Shown: piece by piece, positions 46,701 through 55,070 of the stretch
Position numbering within the stretch: the first letter of the stretch is position 1
Layout of the letters: each line of letters opens with the position of its first letter
Source: Myxococcales bacterium
GTDB taxonomy: Bacteria > Myxococcota_A > Polyangia > Nannocystales > Nannocystaceae
Direction of reading: 5' to 3'
Length of the DNA stretch: 64,000 nucleotides
NCBI GenBank assembly: GCA_020633335.1
Contig: JACKDU010000004.1
Coordinates: 186,001-250,000, forward strand
Position numbers and translations under genes: made by a program
Notes under the pieces: generated by a model
Told to the model about the DNA's origin: nothing
Databases searched by the model: none
What the model saw: only the letters and a program-made list of their open reading frames with translations

Positions 46701-46764
46701 CGCCGGCGGCGCGCCCCGCCCGGGCCAGCCCACGCCGGCCGCGGGCGCCAGCGCCAGCGCCTGA
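43759..46764 (+). CDS. topA: DNA topoisomerase I with N-terminal AAKK tail
   Basis: 1001 residues. Residues ~24-118 are Lys/Ala/Thr-rich AKKT repeats. The TOPRIM domain starts at QLVIVESPAKAKTI and includes FATDLDREGEAIAWHL. The catalytic Tyr is Tyr505 in GLITYMRTDST. Two C-terminal zinc ribbons follow (CPKCGSRTC to CTTYPEC, and CEKCGS to CSRFPKC). The enzyme relaxes negative supercoils in the nucleoid. In actinobacteria a Lys-rich tail sits at the C-terminus; here it is N-terminal. There is no signal peptide. A likely promoter lies at 43668-43696. Confidence 0.97.
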   Translation: MSPSSTAKSGSAAASSTTETKAAASAAKKSASKKTAKKTAAKKTTKKTAKKAAATSAKKTSAKKTSAKATTAEKTTAKKATAKKATAKKTTSKKAAKKTTAKKTAAKKTAAAPKADEGGASLPSGTGKQLVIVESPAKAKTINKYLGPGFVVQASVGHIRDLPTKAVKGTKQPVPGVDIEHDFQPTYVVLPTKAKTVNELKRLAKSASQVWFATDLDREGEAIAWHLAQVLGIPPASAKRVVFNAITATDVRRAFANPRAIDEDKVNAQQARRILDRIVGYQASPLLWKKVARGLSAGRVQSVAVRLIVEREREIAAFVPDERWQVAVRLAAVVEQSAALIPAWRGFRAETDAKGKGPTIREQNRWMSEHSALRAELVELAGERFELGSSADEARDLSEPIKAVARAVGMPAPQVTTRENPEAKGPARWIRSVDGELPPSIRYRVKSIETRRTQSRPPAPFITSSLQIAAANQLGFSAQRTMRTAQSLYEGVAIPGEGQVGLITYMRTDSTNLSAEALAQLRGWIQTNLGGAYLPANANVYSSSNKDAQEAHEAIRPTDASRTPAALRAALTDDQFKLYNLIWSRAVAGQMTPALWDATTILLERSDAPTRAVVKTTGRTLAFDGYLKIAGLPSSDEQTLPPLAEGQILGAFAVEPEQRFSSPPPRYSEASLVKTLEAEGIGRPSTYASIIQVIQDRKYVEQLDRRFYATDLGDVVTSKLIEAFPDLMDVGYTRAMESELDEIEDQSADWVKMLDRFYDTFKSSLESAHEQMTHAKAEIQPAIYACPKCGSRTCYRFGKNGRFLSCTTYPECDYAAPIDREGKPLLPERVDIVCPEDGSAMELRSSRFGPFIASVEYPATKYVINLDKRSNVKVPTTPPLVTSEACEKCGSPLNLRMGKRGPWLGCSRFPKCRGRMAWNKLSEARQTELSHALDDHLAANPPVVLRRRDGSVIPDGTPVSTLLIPGGVAELPIHTEAAAELAGGAPRPGQPTPAAGASASA

Positions 46765-46791
46765 GCGCGCGACTGACCTCTCGCCTCGAGC

Positions 46792-46812
46792 GACGTGCGG
46801 CGTCACTTTTTT
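46792..46812 (+). terminator. Weak intrinsic terminator after topA
   Basis: A four-base stem (GACG / CGTC) is followed within two bases by six Ts (46807-46812). Together with the gap before the glycosyltransferase gene this suggests partial termination after topA. Confidence 0.35.
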
Positions 46813-46841
46813 CGGTACACATCCCAGGGGCATCCCCCGCG

Positions 46842-48080
46842 ATGCGGATCTGCGACGTCAACAACTTCTACGCGCCGACCGGCGGCGGCGTCCGGGTCTA
46901 CCACGAGCGCAGGATCGACTATTTCGCGGCCCAGGACGAGCACGCCTACGCGCTGGTGGTCCCGGGCGAGCGCGCGAAGATCGAGCGACGCGGCGCGACG
47001 ACGATCTACGAGGTCCCGGCCCGCCCGGTCGGCGGCGCCGGCTACCGGGTGATCACCTCGGCCCGCGCCCTCGCCCGGGTCTTCGCCGACTTCGAGCCCG
47101 ACCTCGTCGAGATCGGCAGCCCCTACCTGATGCCGCTCCTGGTCCCGCGGGCGCTCCGGGGCCGCCCGGCGGCGACCGTCGGCTTCGTCCACGCCGACTA
47201 CCCCGACACCTACGTCCGCCCCGCCCTCCGCGGCTGGCTCGGAGGACAGGCGACCGCGCTCGCCCGCCGCCACATGGCCTGGATCTACGGGCGGATGAGC
47301 GCGACCTTCGGCGCGAGCGAGCACGTCCTCGGCAAGCTCGCGGCCCTCGGGCTCCGCCGCCTCTTCCACACCCCGCTCGGGGTCGAGGTCGAGCGCTTCC
47401 GCCCCGATCGCCGGGATCCCGCGCTCCGTCGGCGCCTCGGGATCGCCGAGGGCGAGCGCCTCCTCCTCTTCCTCGGGCGCCTCAGCGGCGAGAAGGGGAT
47501 CGACCTCCTCATCGACGCCTGGCCCGCCCTCGCCGGCCGCCCGGGGCTCCGCCTGGTGATCGCCGGGCACGGGCCGCGCGAGGCCGCGGTCGCCGAGCTC
47601 GTCGCGCGCGACCCGTCGATCGTCCGCCTCGATCACGTCGGCGGCCGCGACGAGGTCGCCGCGCTGATGGCCTCGGCCGATCTCTTCCTCGCGCTCGGGG
47701 CCTTTGAGACCTTCTCGCTGACGACCCTCGAGGCGCTCGCCTGCGGGACGCCGGTGATCGCCCCGGCGAGCGGCGGCGCGGCCGAGCTCATCGACCGCCT
47801 CGGGGTCGGCGCGACCTTCCCGGCCGAGGAGCCGGGGGCCCTCGCCGAGGCGATCCTGGCCGCGATCCCCCCGCCACGGGCGCTCCTGGGGCGCCTGCGG
47901 GCGACGATCGAGGCCGAATACGCCTGGGACGCGGCGATCCGCCGGATCACCCGCGGCTACGAGGACGTCCTCAACGCCGAGCGTGCCGGCGAGCGCGCCC
48001 GCCTGAACGCCCCGGGGGGCTGGTGGACGCCCGCAGAGGTCTCCGCCGGGATCTCGAGCCTTTCTCGCGGGGGGCTGTAA
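46842..48080 (+). CDS. GT4 family glycosyltransferase
   Basis: 412 residues from ATG 46842. The N-terminal Rossmann half begins VNNFYAPTGGGVRVYHERR. The C-terminal half has LFLGRLSGEKGIDLLIDAW, VIAGHGPRE and FETFSLTTLEALACGTPVIA, the GT-B nucleotide-sugar pocket with the EX7E-type motif. It is retaining, cytoplasmic or membrane-peripheral. The acceptor is unknown. The C-terminus extends ~30 residues beyond the fold. Confidence 0.92.
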   Translation: MRICDVNNFYAPTGGGVRVYHERRIDYFAAQDEHAYALVVPGERAKIERRGATTIYEVPARPVGGAGYRVITSARALARVFADFEPDLVEIGSPYLMPLLVPRALRGRPAATVGFVHADYPDTYVRPALRGWLGGQATALARRHMAWIYGRMSATFGASEHVLGKLAALGLRRLFHTPLGVEVERFRPDRRDPALRRRLGIAEGERLLLFLGRLSGEKGIDLLIDAWPALAGRPGLRLVIAGHGPREAAVAELVARDPSIVRLDHVGGRDEVAALMASADLFLALGAFETFSLTTLEALACGTPVIAPASGGAAELIDRLGVGATFPAEEPGALAEAILAAIPPPRALLGRLRATIEAEYAWDAAIRRITRGYEDVLNAERAGERARLNAPGGWWTPAEVSAGISSLSRGGL

Positions 48081-48114
48081 TCCCGGCGTCCCTCGCGTTT
48101 CCTACCCAAGAGCC

Positions 48115-48747
48115 GTGCCTGAGCCCCGCCGCCACCTCCGCGCCGTCGCCGATCCGCCGAGCGAGCCCTCGCCCGCCGAGATCACCGCGATCCTCGTCGA
48201 GCGGGCCCAGCGGGGCGAGATGGGGGCGTGGTCACGCCTCTACCAGGACCACTTCGCCGGCCTCTACGGCCACCTCCGCCACCTCACCGGCGATCCGGTG
48301 GTCGCCGAGGAGCTGGTCCAGGAGACCTTCGTCCAGGCGCTCCCGAAGATCGACCGCTTCGACGGGCGCTCGACCTTCGCCACCTGGCTCCACGGGATCG
48401 CGATCAACATCGTCCGCAACCACTGGCGCTCGCGCCGGAGCACCGCCAAGGCCCACGCCGGCCTCGAGGCGGTCGAGGCGGTGCGGCCCCGGCGGGGCGA
48501 GAGCCCGGACGTCCCCTTCGCCCGCAAGCAGCGGATCGCGGCGCTCTACGCCGCCCTCGAGACGCTCCCCGATCACCTCCGCCTCGCCTTCATCCTCCGC
48601 GACCTCGAGGGGCTCGCGCCCGAGGAGGCCGCCGAGCGCCTCGGGATCACCCCGAACAACCTGGCCGTTCGAGCATGTCGTGCCCGCGACCGGATCCGCA
48701 AGCTCCTGGCCGAGGGCGGCGTGATCGCCCAGGAGGGTACGCGATGA
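48115..48747 (+). CDS. ECF-type RNA polymerase sigma factor
   Basis: 210 residues from GTG 48115. Region 2 runs from LVERAQRGEMGAWSRLY to VAEELVQETFVQAL and STFATWLHGIAINIVRNHW. Region 4 is ALETLPDHLRLAFILRDLEG to EEAAERLGITPNNLAVRACRA. Its stop overlaps the next start (ATGA), so it is translated with the membrane TPR protein that may be its anti-sigma partner. Confidence 0.93.
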   Translation: MPEPRRHLRAVADPPSEPSPAEITAILVERAQRGEMGAWSRLYQDHFAGLYGHLRHLTGDPVVAEELVQETFVQALPKIDRFDGRSTFATWLHGIAINIVRNHWRSRRSTAKAHAGLEAVEAVRPRRGESPDVPFARKQRIAALYAALETLPDHLRLAFILRDLEGLAPEEAAERLGITPNNLAVRACRARDRIRKLLAEGGVIAQEGTR

Positions 48748-49805
48748 TCGACGATCTCGACCTCCTCCTCGGCGAGGCCCGCGAGTCGATCGCGGCGTCG
48801 ATCGACGACGAGCTCGCGGCGATCGCCCCCGACTTCGCGGCGGTGGTCGACGAGGCCCGCGCCCGCGGGATCGCGGACGCGTCGGCGCCCGAGCTCGCGG
48901 CGCCGACGAGCGCGACCGAGGACGACGACGAGGACGAGCTCGCGTCGCTGATCGCCGAGGCCCGCCACGAGGTCGACGCCGACGTCGCGGCCCGCCGCCT
49001 CCTGCCGCTGCCGGCGGCCCCGCTCGCGCCCGTGGCCGAACCCCGCGGGTCCCGCGTCCGCTGGCTCGGGGCGCTGGTCGCCGTCGCCGCCGCGCTCGCG
49101 CTGGTCTGGGGGCTCCAGCCCTTCCTCGCTCGCCAGCTCGCCGGAGGCGAGCGGACCGGGTCGCAGGCCCAGTGGAGCGAGCCGGCGCCGGGGAGCGCCT
49201 CGCAGGCGAGCGCCCGCGACGATGAGCCGGCCGCGGCTCCGCGTCGCCGACCGGCCCGCGCTTCGGGTGTCCGCGAGGACATGCCCGAAGAGACCATGCC
49301 TGAGGAGCAGGTCGATCTCGATGCGCAGGACGAGCCCGCGGCGCCGGCCGAGGCCGACATCGAGGCCGAGGCCGAGGTCGCGGCCGACGACGACGAGGCG
49401 AGCACCGGCGGCGCGACGGCGAGCCGACGCGCGAGCGATCCGGCCGCCGCCCTCCGCCGCCTCGAGGCCGAGGCCGAGGCCCGCTGGCGCGCTGGCGACC
49501 TCGCGGGCGCCGAGTCGCGGCTCCGTCGGATCATCCGCAGCGCCGACGATCCCCAGCGGGCCGACCTCGCCTACGGCGACCTCTTCACGGTGACCCGACA
49601 GCTCCACGGCCGCGCGCGCGAGGCCGCGGTCTGGGAGGAGTACCTCCGCCGCTTCCCGCGGGGACGCTACGCCGACGACGCCCGCGCGGGCCTCTGTCGC
49701 CGGGCCGACGACGCCGACGCGAGCGAGTGCTGGCGGCGCTACCTCGAGGCGTTCCCGCGTGGTACCCATCGAGCGGAGGCCGAGCGGTCGAGCGAGCGCG
49801 AGTGA
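48744..49805 (+). CDS. Single-pass membrane protein with TPR-like C-terminus, candidate anti-sigma factor
   Basis: 353 residues. It overlaps the ECF sigma stop by four bases. An acidic N-terminal cytosolic segment (residues 1-107) is followed by one TM helix (WLGALVAVAAALALVWGL, ~108-130), a Glu/Asp/Ala-rich spacer, and a C-terminal TPR-like domain (~230-353: RWRAGDLAGAESRLRRII, EAAVWEEYLRRFPRGRYADD). It lacks a zinc-binding anti-sigma (ZAS) motif, so anti-sigma function rests on gene order. It overlaps the following gene by four bases. Confidence 0.8.
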   Translation: MIDDLDLLLGEARESIAASIDDELAAIAPDFAAVVDEARARGIADASAPELAAPTSATEDDDEDELASLIAEARHEVDADVAARRLLPLPAAPLAPVAEPRGSRVRWLGALVAVAAALALVWGLQPFLARQLAGGERTGSQAQWSEPAPGSASQASARDDEPAAAPRRRPARASGVREDMPEETMPEEQVDLDAQDEPAAPAEADIEAEAEVAADDDEASTGGATASRRASDPAAALRRLEAEAEARWRAGDLAGAESRLRRIIRSADDPQRADLAYGDLFTVTRQLHGRAREAAVWEEYLRRFPRGRYADDARAGLCRRADDADASECWRRYLEAFPRGTHRAEAERSSERE

Positions 49806-50992
49806 CGACGAGGCGAACGCAGGGTTGTGGGCTCCGCGCGGGGGCGACGGATCGCGCCCTCGCCTCCCTCGCCGCGCTCGCCCTGATCGCCGGCTGCCCG
49901 CCCTCGGAGTACAACCTCAGCGACGGCAAGGTCGAGCCGACCAGCGGCTCCGAGAGCACCGGCGACCAGCCCTGCCTCGATGGCGTGAAGCAGCCCTGGG
50001 AGAGCGACGTCGACTGCGGCGGCCCGATCTGCGAGCCCTGCGGCGCCGGCCTCGGGTGCAAGGTCGACGCCGACTGCCTCTCGGGGATCTGCGCGCTCGG
50101 GGTCTGCAGCGACGATCCCTGCGACGCCCCCGACGCCTGCCCGATGGTCGCGGCGCCCTGCCTGGTCTCCTCCTGCGTCCCCGGGGTCGGCTGCGTCCTC
50201 GAGCCGGTCCGCGACGGCCTCCCCTGCGACGGCCTCGGCGGTCCCGGCGATCCTCCTCCACCTGACCTTTCGGCCATCTGCATCGGCGGCGCCTGCGTGC
50301 CCGCCTGCGCGGTCGAGTGCGCGGCCCTCGACGGCCCCTGCCGGACCGGCTTCTGCAACCCGCAGACCGGCAATTGCGGGGTCGAGTGGGCCCGCGACGG
50401 CCTCCCCTGCATGACCGACGAGGCCCTCGAGGGGAGCTGCGAGCAGGGCGTCTGCGTGGGCGCGCCGGTGACCTCGATCCTCTACCTCTTCTCCTTCGAC
50501 GATCCGAACGCGCCCTGGGAGGCCGACCCCCCCTGGGAGATCGGCCCGCCCAAGCCCTCCGGGTGCTCGAGCAGCGGGATCGAGGATCCCGAGATCGATC
50601 ACAGCGGGTTCCCCGAGGGCGGCCTCGCCGGCCTGGTGATCGGCGAGTGCGTCCCGCCGCTGCCGCCCCCCGGCGCCTGCATCACCAGCCCGCCCCTCGA
50701 GACCAAGGTCCAGGGCGAGATCATCCTCCGCTACTGGGAGGTCCTCGATCTCCCGCAGGGCCCCGGGTCGGGCGCGACGATCGAGGTCCACGACGGGCTC
50801 GGCTGGAACCCGGTGCCCCTCAGCGAGCACCTGATCGGGCCCGAGTGGACCGAGCGCGAGCTCTCGCTCAGCGCGATCGCCGACCCGCCGATGCAGCTCC
50901 GCTTCTGCGCGTCGCTCGGGATGATGTCGCCGCCGGCGTCCGGCTGGAGCATCGACGACGTGACGATCGAGTGCCTCGGCTGCCAGCCCTGA
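49802..50992 (+). CDS. Cys-rich secreted lipoprotein, third gene of the ECF operon
   Basis: 396 residues from GTG 49802, overlapping the previous stop (GTGA). A signal ends LIAGC (about residue 34). A Cys-rich region (residues ~55-215) repeats short disulfide motifs such as CKVDADCLSGICALG, typical of myxobacterial surface proteins. The C-terminal ~160 residues are a beta-sandwich (EIILRYWEVLDL, WSIDDVTIECLGC). Its expression is tied to the sigma factor, so it may be sensed or regulated by it. Confidence 0.78.
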   Translation: MTTRRTQGCGLRAGATDRALASLAALALIAGCPPSEYNLSDGKVEPTSGSESTGDQPCLDGVKQPWESDVDCGGPICEPCGAGLGCKVDADCLSGICALGVCSDDPCDAPDACPMVAAPCLVSSCVPGVGCVLEPVRDGLPCDGLGGPGDPPPPDLSAICIGGACVPACAVECAALDGPCRTGFCNPQTGNCGVEWARDGLPCMTDEALEGSCEQGVCVGAPVTSILYLFSFDDPNAPWEADPPWEIGPPKPSGCSSSGIEDPEIDHSGFPEGGLAGLVIGECVPPLPPPGACITSPPLETKVQGEIILRYWEVLDLPQGPGSGATIEVHDGLGWNPVPLSEHLIGPEWTERELSLSAIADPPMQLRFCASLGMMSPPASGWSIDDVTIECLGCQP

Positions 50993-51103
50993 CGAGGGCG
51001 CGGAGCGTCGCTCTCGGCGATCGCGCTCTTCGAGCCTCCGCCCGTGATCCCGACCCCGCCGCGGGGGCTGGCCCTCGCACCCGCGGAGCGCTATCCAGTG
51101 GAC

Positions 51104-52252
51104 ATGCCTGGGGCCCTCCTCGCCCTCGCCCTCGCCCTCGCGGCGCCCGCTCCTGCGGGCACCGCGAGTCCGCGCGAGGTCGCCGCGGCGACGACGATCC
51201 TCGGCGGGGTGATGGTCGTCGACGGCGTCGATGAGGCCGCCGTCCGCGACGCGATCGCGCTCCGGCTCCCGCGCCTCGCCCTCCATCACCGCGAGTCCGG
51301 GGCGCCCGCCGACGATCGCCCCGGCCTCCACGCCTACATCGAGGTCCGACGCGACAGCGGCGACGCGATCGCCCTGACGATCATCCTCGCCGACGGCCGG
51401 GCGTTTCGGCGGGTCCTCGAGGCCGACGACGCCGACGCGCCGCGGGCGATCGCCGGCGCCCTTGCGAGCCTGATCCCGGCGATCGAGGAGGCGTCGATCG
51501 AGGCCGACGAGGAGGACGTCCCGCTGCCGCCGGCCTTCAGCGCCGAGCTCGGGTCGCCCGCCCCGGAGCCCGAGCCCGAGCCCGCCCCGGAGCCCGAGCC
51601 CGAGCCCGAGCCCGCCCCCGACGAGGGCTCGGCCGCGACCACGCCGGAGCCCGCCGACGCGGGCGCGCCCGCACCCGATCGCCCCCCGCCCCTCGAGCTC
51701 GGCCTCAACCTCGGAAGCGGCGGCCTCGTCGGCTTCGTGCCCCCGAGCGCCGGATGGCGCGGAGCCGCCGGCTGGCTCGGCCTCGAGCTCCGCTGGCGAC
51801 GGGGGCTCCTCCTCGGCGCCGAGCTCCGCCTCGCCGGCGTGAGCGCGCCAGACGTCCGCCTCCTCCGCCTCCGCAGCGCCCTCGGCGTCGGCTACGGGCT
51901 CCGCCGCGGCCCCTTCGAGGTGCCGATCGTCGCCCTCCTGAGCGTCGAGCCCTGGTGGGTGCGGGGCCCCGGCGGCCCGCTGAGCCCGACCCACGCCGCC
52001 GACGGCTCGGCCGCGCGGCCGCTCCTCGGGCTCGGCGTCCGCCTCTCGCCCGGCTACCGCGTCGAGCTCGGCGGCGGCCGCCTCAGCCTCCGGATCGGCG
52101 TCCGCCTCGAGGCGATGACCAGCGGGGAGCCCCGCGCGGGCCTCCGGCGGCCGGTCCTCGGCGACGCGCTCACCCTCGGCGGCCTCGAGCTCGCCGGCGG
52201 CCTCGACCTCACCCTCTGGCTCCCGGCGTCCTCACGCTCACGCGCACGCTGA
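51104..52252 (+). CDS. Secreted protein with Pro/Glu linker and C-terminal barrel-like domain
   Basis: 382 residues from ATG 51104. A signal peptide (ALLALALALAAPAPAG) is followed by an alpha/beta domain (residues ~40-150), a PEPEPE linker (~165-210) and a Gly-rich beta-strand domain (~215-382) resembling an outer membrane beta-barrel (LNLGSGGLVGFVPP, LGVGYGLRRGPFEV). I do not recognise the family. Confidence 0.65.
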   Translation: MPGALLALALALAAPAPAGTASPREVAAATTILGGVMVVDGVDEAAVRDAIALRLPRLALHHRESGAPADDRPGLHAYIEVRRDSGDAIALTIILADGRAFRRVLEADDADAPRAIAGALASLIPAIEEASIEADEEDVPLPPAFSAELGSPAPEPEPEPAPEPEPEPEPAPDEGSAATTPEPADAGAPAPDRPPPLELGLNLGSGGLVGFVPPSAGWRGAAGWLGLELRWRRGLLLGAELRLAGVSAPDVRLLRLRSALGVGYGLRRGPFEVPIVALLSVEPWWVRGPGGPLSPTHAADGSAARPLLGLGVRLSPGYRVELGGGRLSLRIGVRLEAMTSGEPRAGLRRPVLGDALTLGGLELAGGLDLTLWLPASSRSRAR

Positions 52253-52317
52253 GGAGGCCCGCGCCGAGCGGCGGCTGACGCTTGAGCCAGGCGCGCCCGC
52301 GGTGTACCAAGGGGCCC

Positions 52318-53052
52318 GTGCGCCGGGTCATCGTCAGCGTCCACGACGTCACGCCCCGCCACTTCGAGCGCCTGCGGGAGATCGACGCGCTCCTCGCCCG
52401 CCACGGCCTCGCCGGCCGCTACGCCGCGCTCATCGTCCCCAACTTCTGGCACGAGTGGCCGCTCGCCGATCACCCGGACTTCCTCGAGTGGCTCCGCGGG
52501 GCGATCGCCGGCGGGGTCGAGCCGATCCTCCACGGCTACTTCCACCGCGACGAGAGCGAGCACCGCTCGGCCTGGGCGCGCCTCCGCGGCCGGACGATGA
52601 CCGCCGGCGAGGGCGAGTTCCTCGGCCTCGACCGCGAGGCCGCGCGCGCGCGGATCGTCGCCGGGCGCCGCCTCCTCGCCGAGCACCTCGGGGTCGAGGT
52701 CGACGCCTTCGTCGCCCCTGCCTGGCTCTACGGCCAGGCGACCCAGGAGGTCCTCGAGGAGCTCGGCTTCACCCTCGCCGAGGATCACCTCCGGGTCTGG
52801 TCGCCGGCCCGCGGCGGCGCGACGCTGGCCCGCGGCCCGGTGCTCTCCTACGCGAGCCGCACCCGCGCGCGGGTGGCCGCCTCCTGGCTCTGGTCGCGGG
52901 CCTCGACCGCTCTCCTCGATCCGATGCCGGTGCTCCGCCTGGCGATCCACCCCCACGACCTCGACGTGCCGCTCCTCGGCCGCGAGCTCGATCGGGCGCT
53001 CGGCGCCCTCCTCCGCGGCCGCGCGCCGATCCGCTACCGCGAGCTCGCCTGA
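52318..53052 (+). CDS. DUF2334-type polysaccharide deacetylase
   Basis: 244 residues from GTG 52318. The NodB-like fold motifs are visible: VSVHDVTP (catalytic Asp region), ILHGYFHRDE (metal-binding H-x-x-x-H), DAFVAPAWLYG and a C-terminal LRLAIHPHDLD. These enzymes remove N-acetyl groups from surface polysaccharides. There is no signal peptide, so cytoplasmic or envelope location is unclear. It is convergent with the next gene; the stops are one base apart. Confidence 0.85.
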   Translation: MRRVIVSVHDVTPRHFERLREIDALLARHGLAGRYAALIVPNFWHEWPLADHPDFLEWLRGAIAGGVEPILHGYFHRDESEHRSAWARLRGRTMTAGEGEFLGLDREAARARIVAGRRLLAEHLGVEVDAFVAPAWLYGQATQEVLEELGFTLAEDHLRVWSPARGGATLARGPVLSYASRTRARVAASWLWSRASTALLDPMPVLRLAIHPHDLDVPLLGRELDRALGALLRGRAPIRYRELA

Positions 53053-53053
53053 G

Positions 53054-54037
53054 TCAGGGCCCGAGGCGGACCATCTGCCAGTCGACGAAGTCGATCTCGC
53101 CGTGGCAGGCGCCCTCGGCCTCGTAGCCCCGCGCGTAGCCCCGCAGCGCCTGGACGATGTAGAACGCGTCGCCGACGGGGAAGACCGCGGCCGCGCCGGG
53201 CGTGACGGTGAGGGCGTTGCCGTCCTTGTCGAACTCGAGATCGAAGAGGGTCGCCACGTCGCCCTCGCAGCACCCGGCGGGATCGCACGTGCAGGGCGTC
53301 TGGTTGACCGGCTTGACCCCGAAGCCGAGGGCGCCGTCGAGGCCCTTCGGGGGGTCGAAGACCCGCGACGAGGCCATGTAGACCGGGTACTTCGCGTCGC
53401 CGTCGTAGAGGAGGAAGCCGGTGGTCTTGCACCCCTGCGGCGCCTCCGGATCGCCGGGGAGCCAGATCCCCTCGTGCTGTCCGGTGAGACAGGTTCCGTC
53501 GGCGAGCCAATTCGCCTCGGGATCGAGCTCGATGAAGATCCCCGTGCACACCCCGCACTGGGGGAAGAGGCAGATCTCGATCGCCGGCGGATCGACGTTG
53601 TTGTTCGACACCCGCCCGTAGCCCTCGATCCCCTTCTCGCAGGTCGCCTGATCGAGGATCCCGTCGACCTGGATCACCGCGCCGACGAAGTCGCCGCAGA
53701 GATCGCCGACCCCGCCCGTGCTGGTGCCCGACGCGCTCACGTCGCCGCCGCTCGAGGACTCGCCGACCGAGACGCCCCCCGAGCTCCCCGCTGAGCTCCC
53801 CGAGGTCGAGCCGACGCCGCTGGTCGCCGAGGTCGCCTCCCCGCTGCCGCCGCTCGATCCGCCGGAGGCGACGCCGGTCGCCTCGGTGTCGACCCACCCG
53901 GGGTTCGGGGTCGAGCAACCAGCGAGGGCGAGGCCCACCACGAGAACTGACGGGGCGCGGAGCAAGGCGGCGACGATCGTGACAGCCCGCGCCCCGCCGG
54001 GCAACGCGAGCCAGCCGGCAAAGTGCGCCGCGTCCAC
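53054..54037 (-). CDS. Cys-rich lipoprotein with Ser/Gly linker
   Basis: 327 residues by the longest frame; the true start is probably nearer the signal (TTG 53965 or 54004). A hydrophobic VLVVGLALAGC lipobox is followed by a ~70-residue Ser/Gly/Thr linker. The mature domain has ~10 Cys (CTCDPAGCC) and beta-rich segments. It resembles the other Ser/Gly-linker lipoproteins here, but no family is recognised. Confidence 0.65.
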   Translation of the reverse strand: MDAAHFAGWLALPGGARAVTIVAALLRAPSVLVVGLALAGCSTPNPGWVDTEATGVASGGSSGGSGEATSATSGVGSTSGSSAGSSGGVSVGESSSGGDVSASGTSTGGVGDLCGDFVGAVIQVDGILDQATCEKGIEGYGRVSNNNVDPPAIEICLFPQCGVCTGIFIELDPEANWLADGTCLTGQHEGIWLPGDPEAPQGCKTTGFLLYDGDAKYPVYMASSRVFDPPKGLDGALGFGVKPVNQTPCTCDPAGCCEGDVATLFDLEFDKDGNALTVTPGAAAVFPVGDAFYIVQALRGYARGYEAEGACHGEIDFVDWQMVRLGP

Positions 54038-54044
54038 GGCCTGA

Positions 54045-55070
54045 CTAGGCGCGGGCGCGCGGGCGCGCGTGGAGGAGGAGCGAGGCCGCCTCAGCGACCG
54101 CCCGCGACGCCGGCGGCAGCGCCCGCTCGAGATCGACGCGGGCGAAGCCAGCGCCGGCGACCCGCCGGAGGAACTCGTCGACCTCGCGGGCGAGCGCGCC
54201 GTCGATCGGCGCCGCGGCCCCGACCCCGGCGCCCGCGATCATCAGGCCGTTGAGCCGCTGCTCGTGATCGCCGGCCCGCCAGAGCGCGAGGATCGGCTTG
54301 CCGAGGAGGACACACTCGGCGAGGAGGTTGGAGCCGGCGGTGGCGATCACCGCGGCGCAGCCCCGGAGCGCGGCGTGGAAGGCCTCACGCGCGAAGGGGC
54401 GGCGCTCGACCCCGGCGGGCGCCCCCCGCACCTCGCCGAAGGCGATCACCCGCCGGCCCGCGGCGAGCGCGGCCTGGAGCGCCTCGCCCCCCTCGCCGTC
54501 GCGGAGGTAGGCGACGATCGAGCCGTCGTCGCGGACCTCACCCGCGAGCGTCGGCGCGAGGTCGGGGCGGGCGACCCAGGTCCGGGGCGCGGCCGCGGAG
54601 ATCGGCAGGAAGTGGACCGCGACCGCAGCGTCCGCGCCCGCAGAGGTGAGCCCGGCGACCACGCGCTCGTAGGCGACCCGCGCCCGCGGGAGCCCCTGGG
54701 GGAGGTGGCAGCGGAGGAAGACCTGATCGTGGCCGAGGCTGAGGGTCGGGATCTCGAGGCCCCGCGCGACCCGGACGCTCGGCGCGTCGCCGTCGCTGAT
54801 CACCAGGTCGGGGCGGCGTCGCCCGAGCTCCCGGCGATCGGCGCGGACCCGCCGGGCCATCGTCAGGATGGCCGAAGGGCCAGGTAGGACCGGCGCGACC
54901 TCGACGAGCTCGCCGAGCGCCGCCTGGCCCCGGAGGAGATCGAGGGCGTCGCCGCCGGCGTAGATCCGGAGCGCGTGGCCGAGCTCGACCAGGTGGGCGC
55001 CGATCGTCAGCGCCCGGCTCGCGTGCCCCCGCCCGCGGCCGTGGACGAAGTAGGCGATCTGGGCGCTCAC
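54045..55070 (-). CDS. MJ1255-type glycosyltransferase (GT-B, Glyco_trans_1_3)
   Basis: 341 residues from GTG 55070, overlapping the upstream PHP-GT stop by four bases. The N-terminus IAYFVHGRGRGHASRAL is the hallmark of the MJ1255/MurG-like family. The C-terminal half has AVIATAGSNLLAECVLLGKPIL, the nucleotide-sugar pocket. It probably acts on the same glycan as the fused PHP-GT4 protein encoded upstream. Confidence 0.85.
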   Translation of the reverse strand: MSAQIAYFVHGRGRGHASRALTIGAHLVELGHALRIYAGGDALDLLRGQAALGELVEVAPVLPGPSAILTMARRVRADRRELGRRRPDLVISDGDAPSVRVARGLEIPTLSLGHDQVFLRCHLPQGLPRARVAYERVVAGLTSAGADAAVAVHFLPISAAAPRTWVARPDLAPTLAGEVRDDGSIVAYLRDGEGGEALQAALAAGRRVIAFGEVRGAPAGVERRPFAREAFHAALRGCAAVIATAGSNLLAECVLLGKPILALWRAGDHEQRLNGLMIAGAGVGAAAPIDGALAREVDEFLRRVAGAGFARVDLERALPPASRAVAEAASLLLHARPRARA

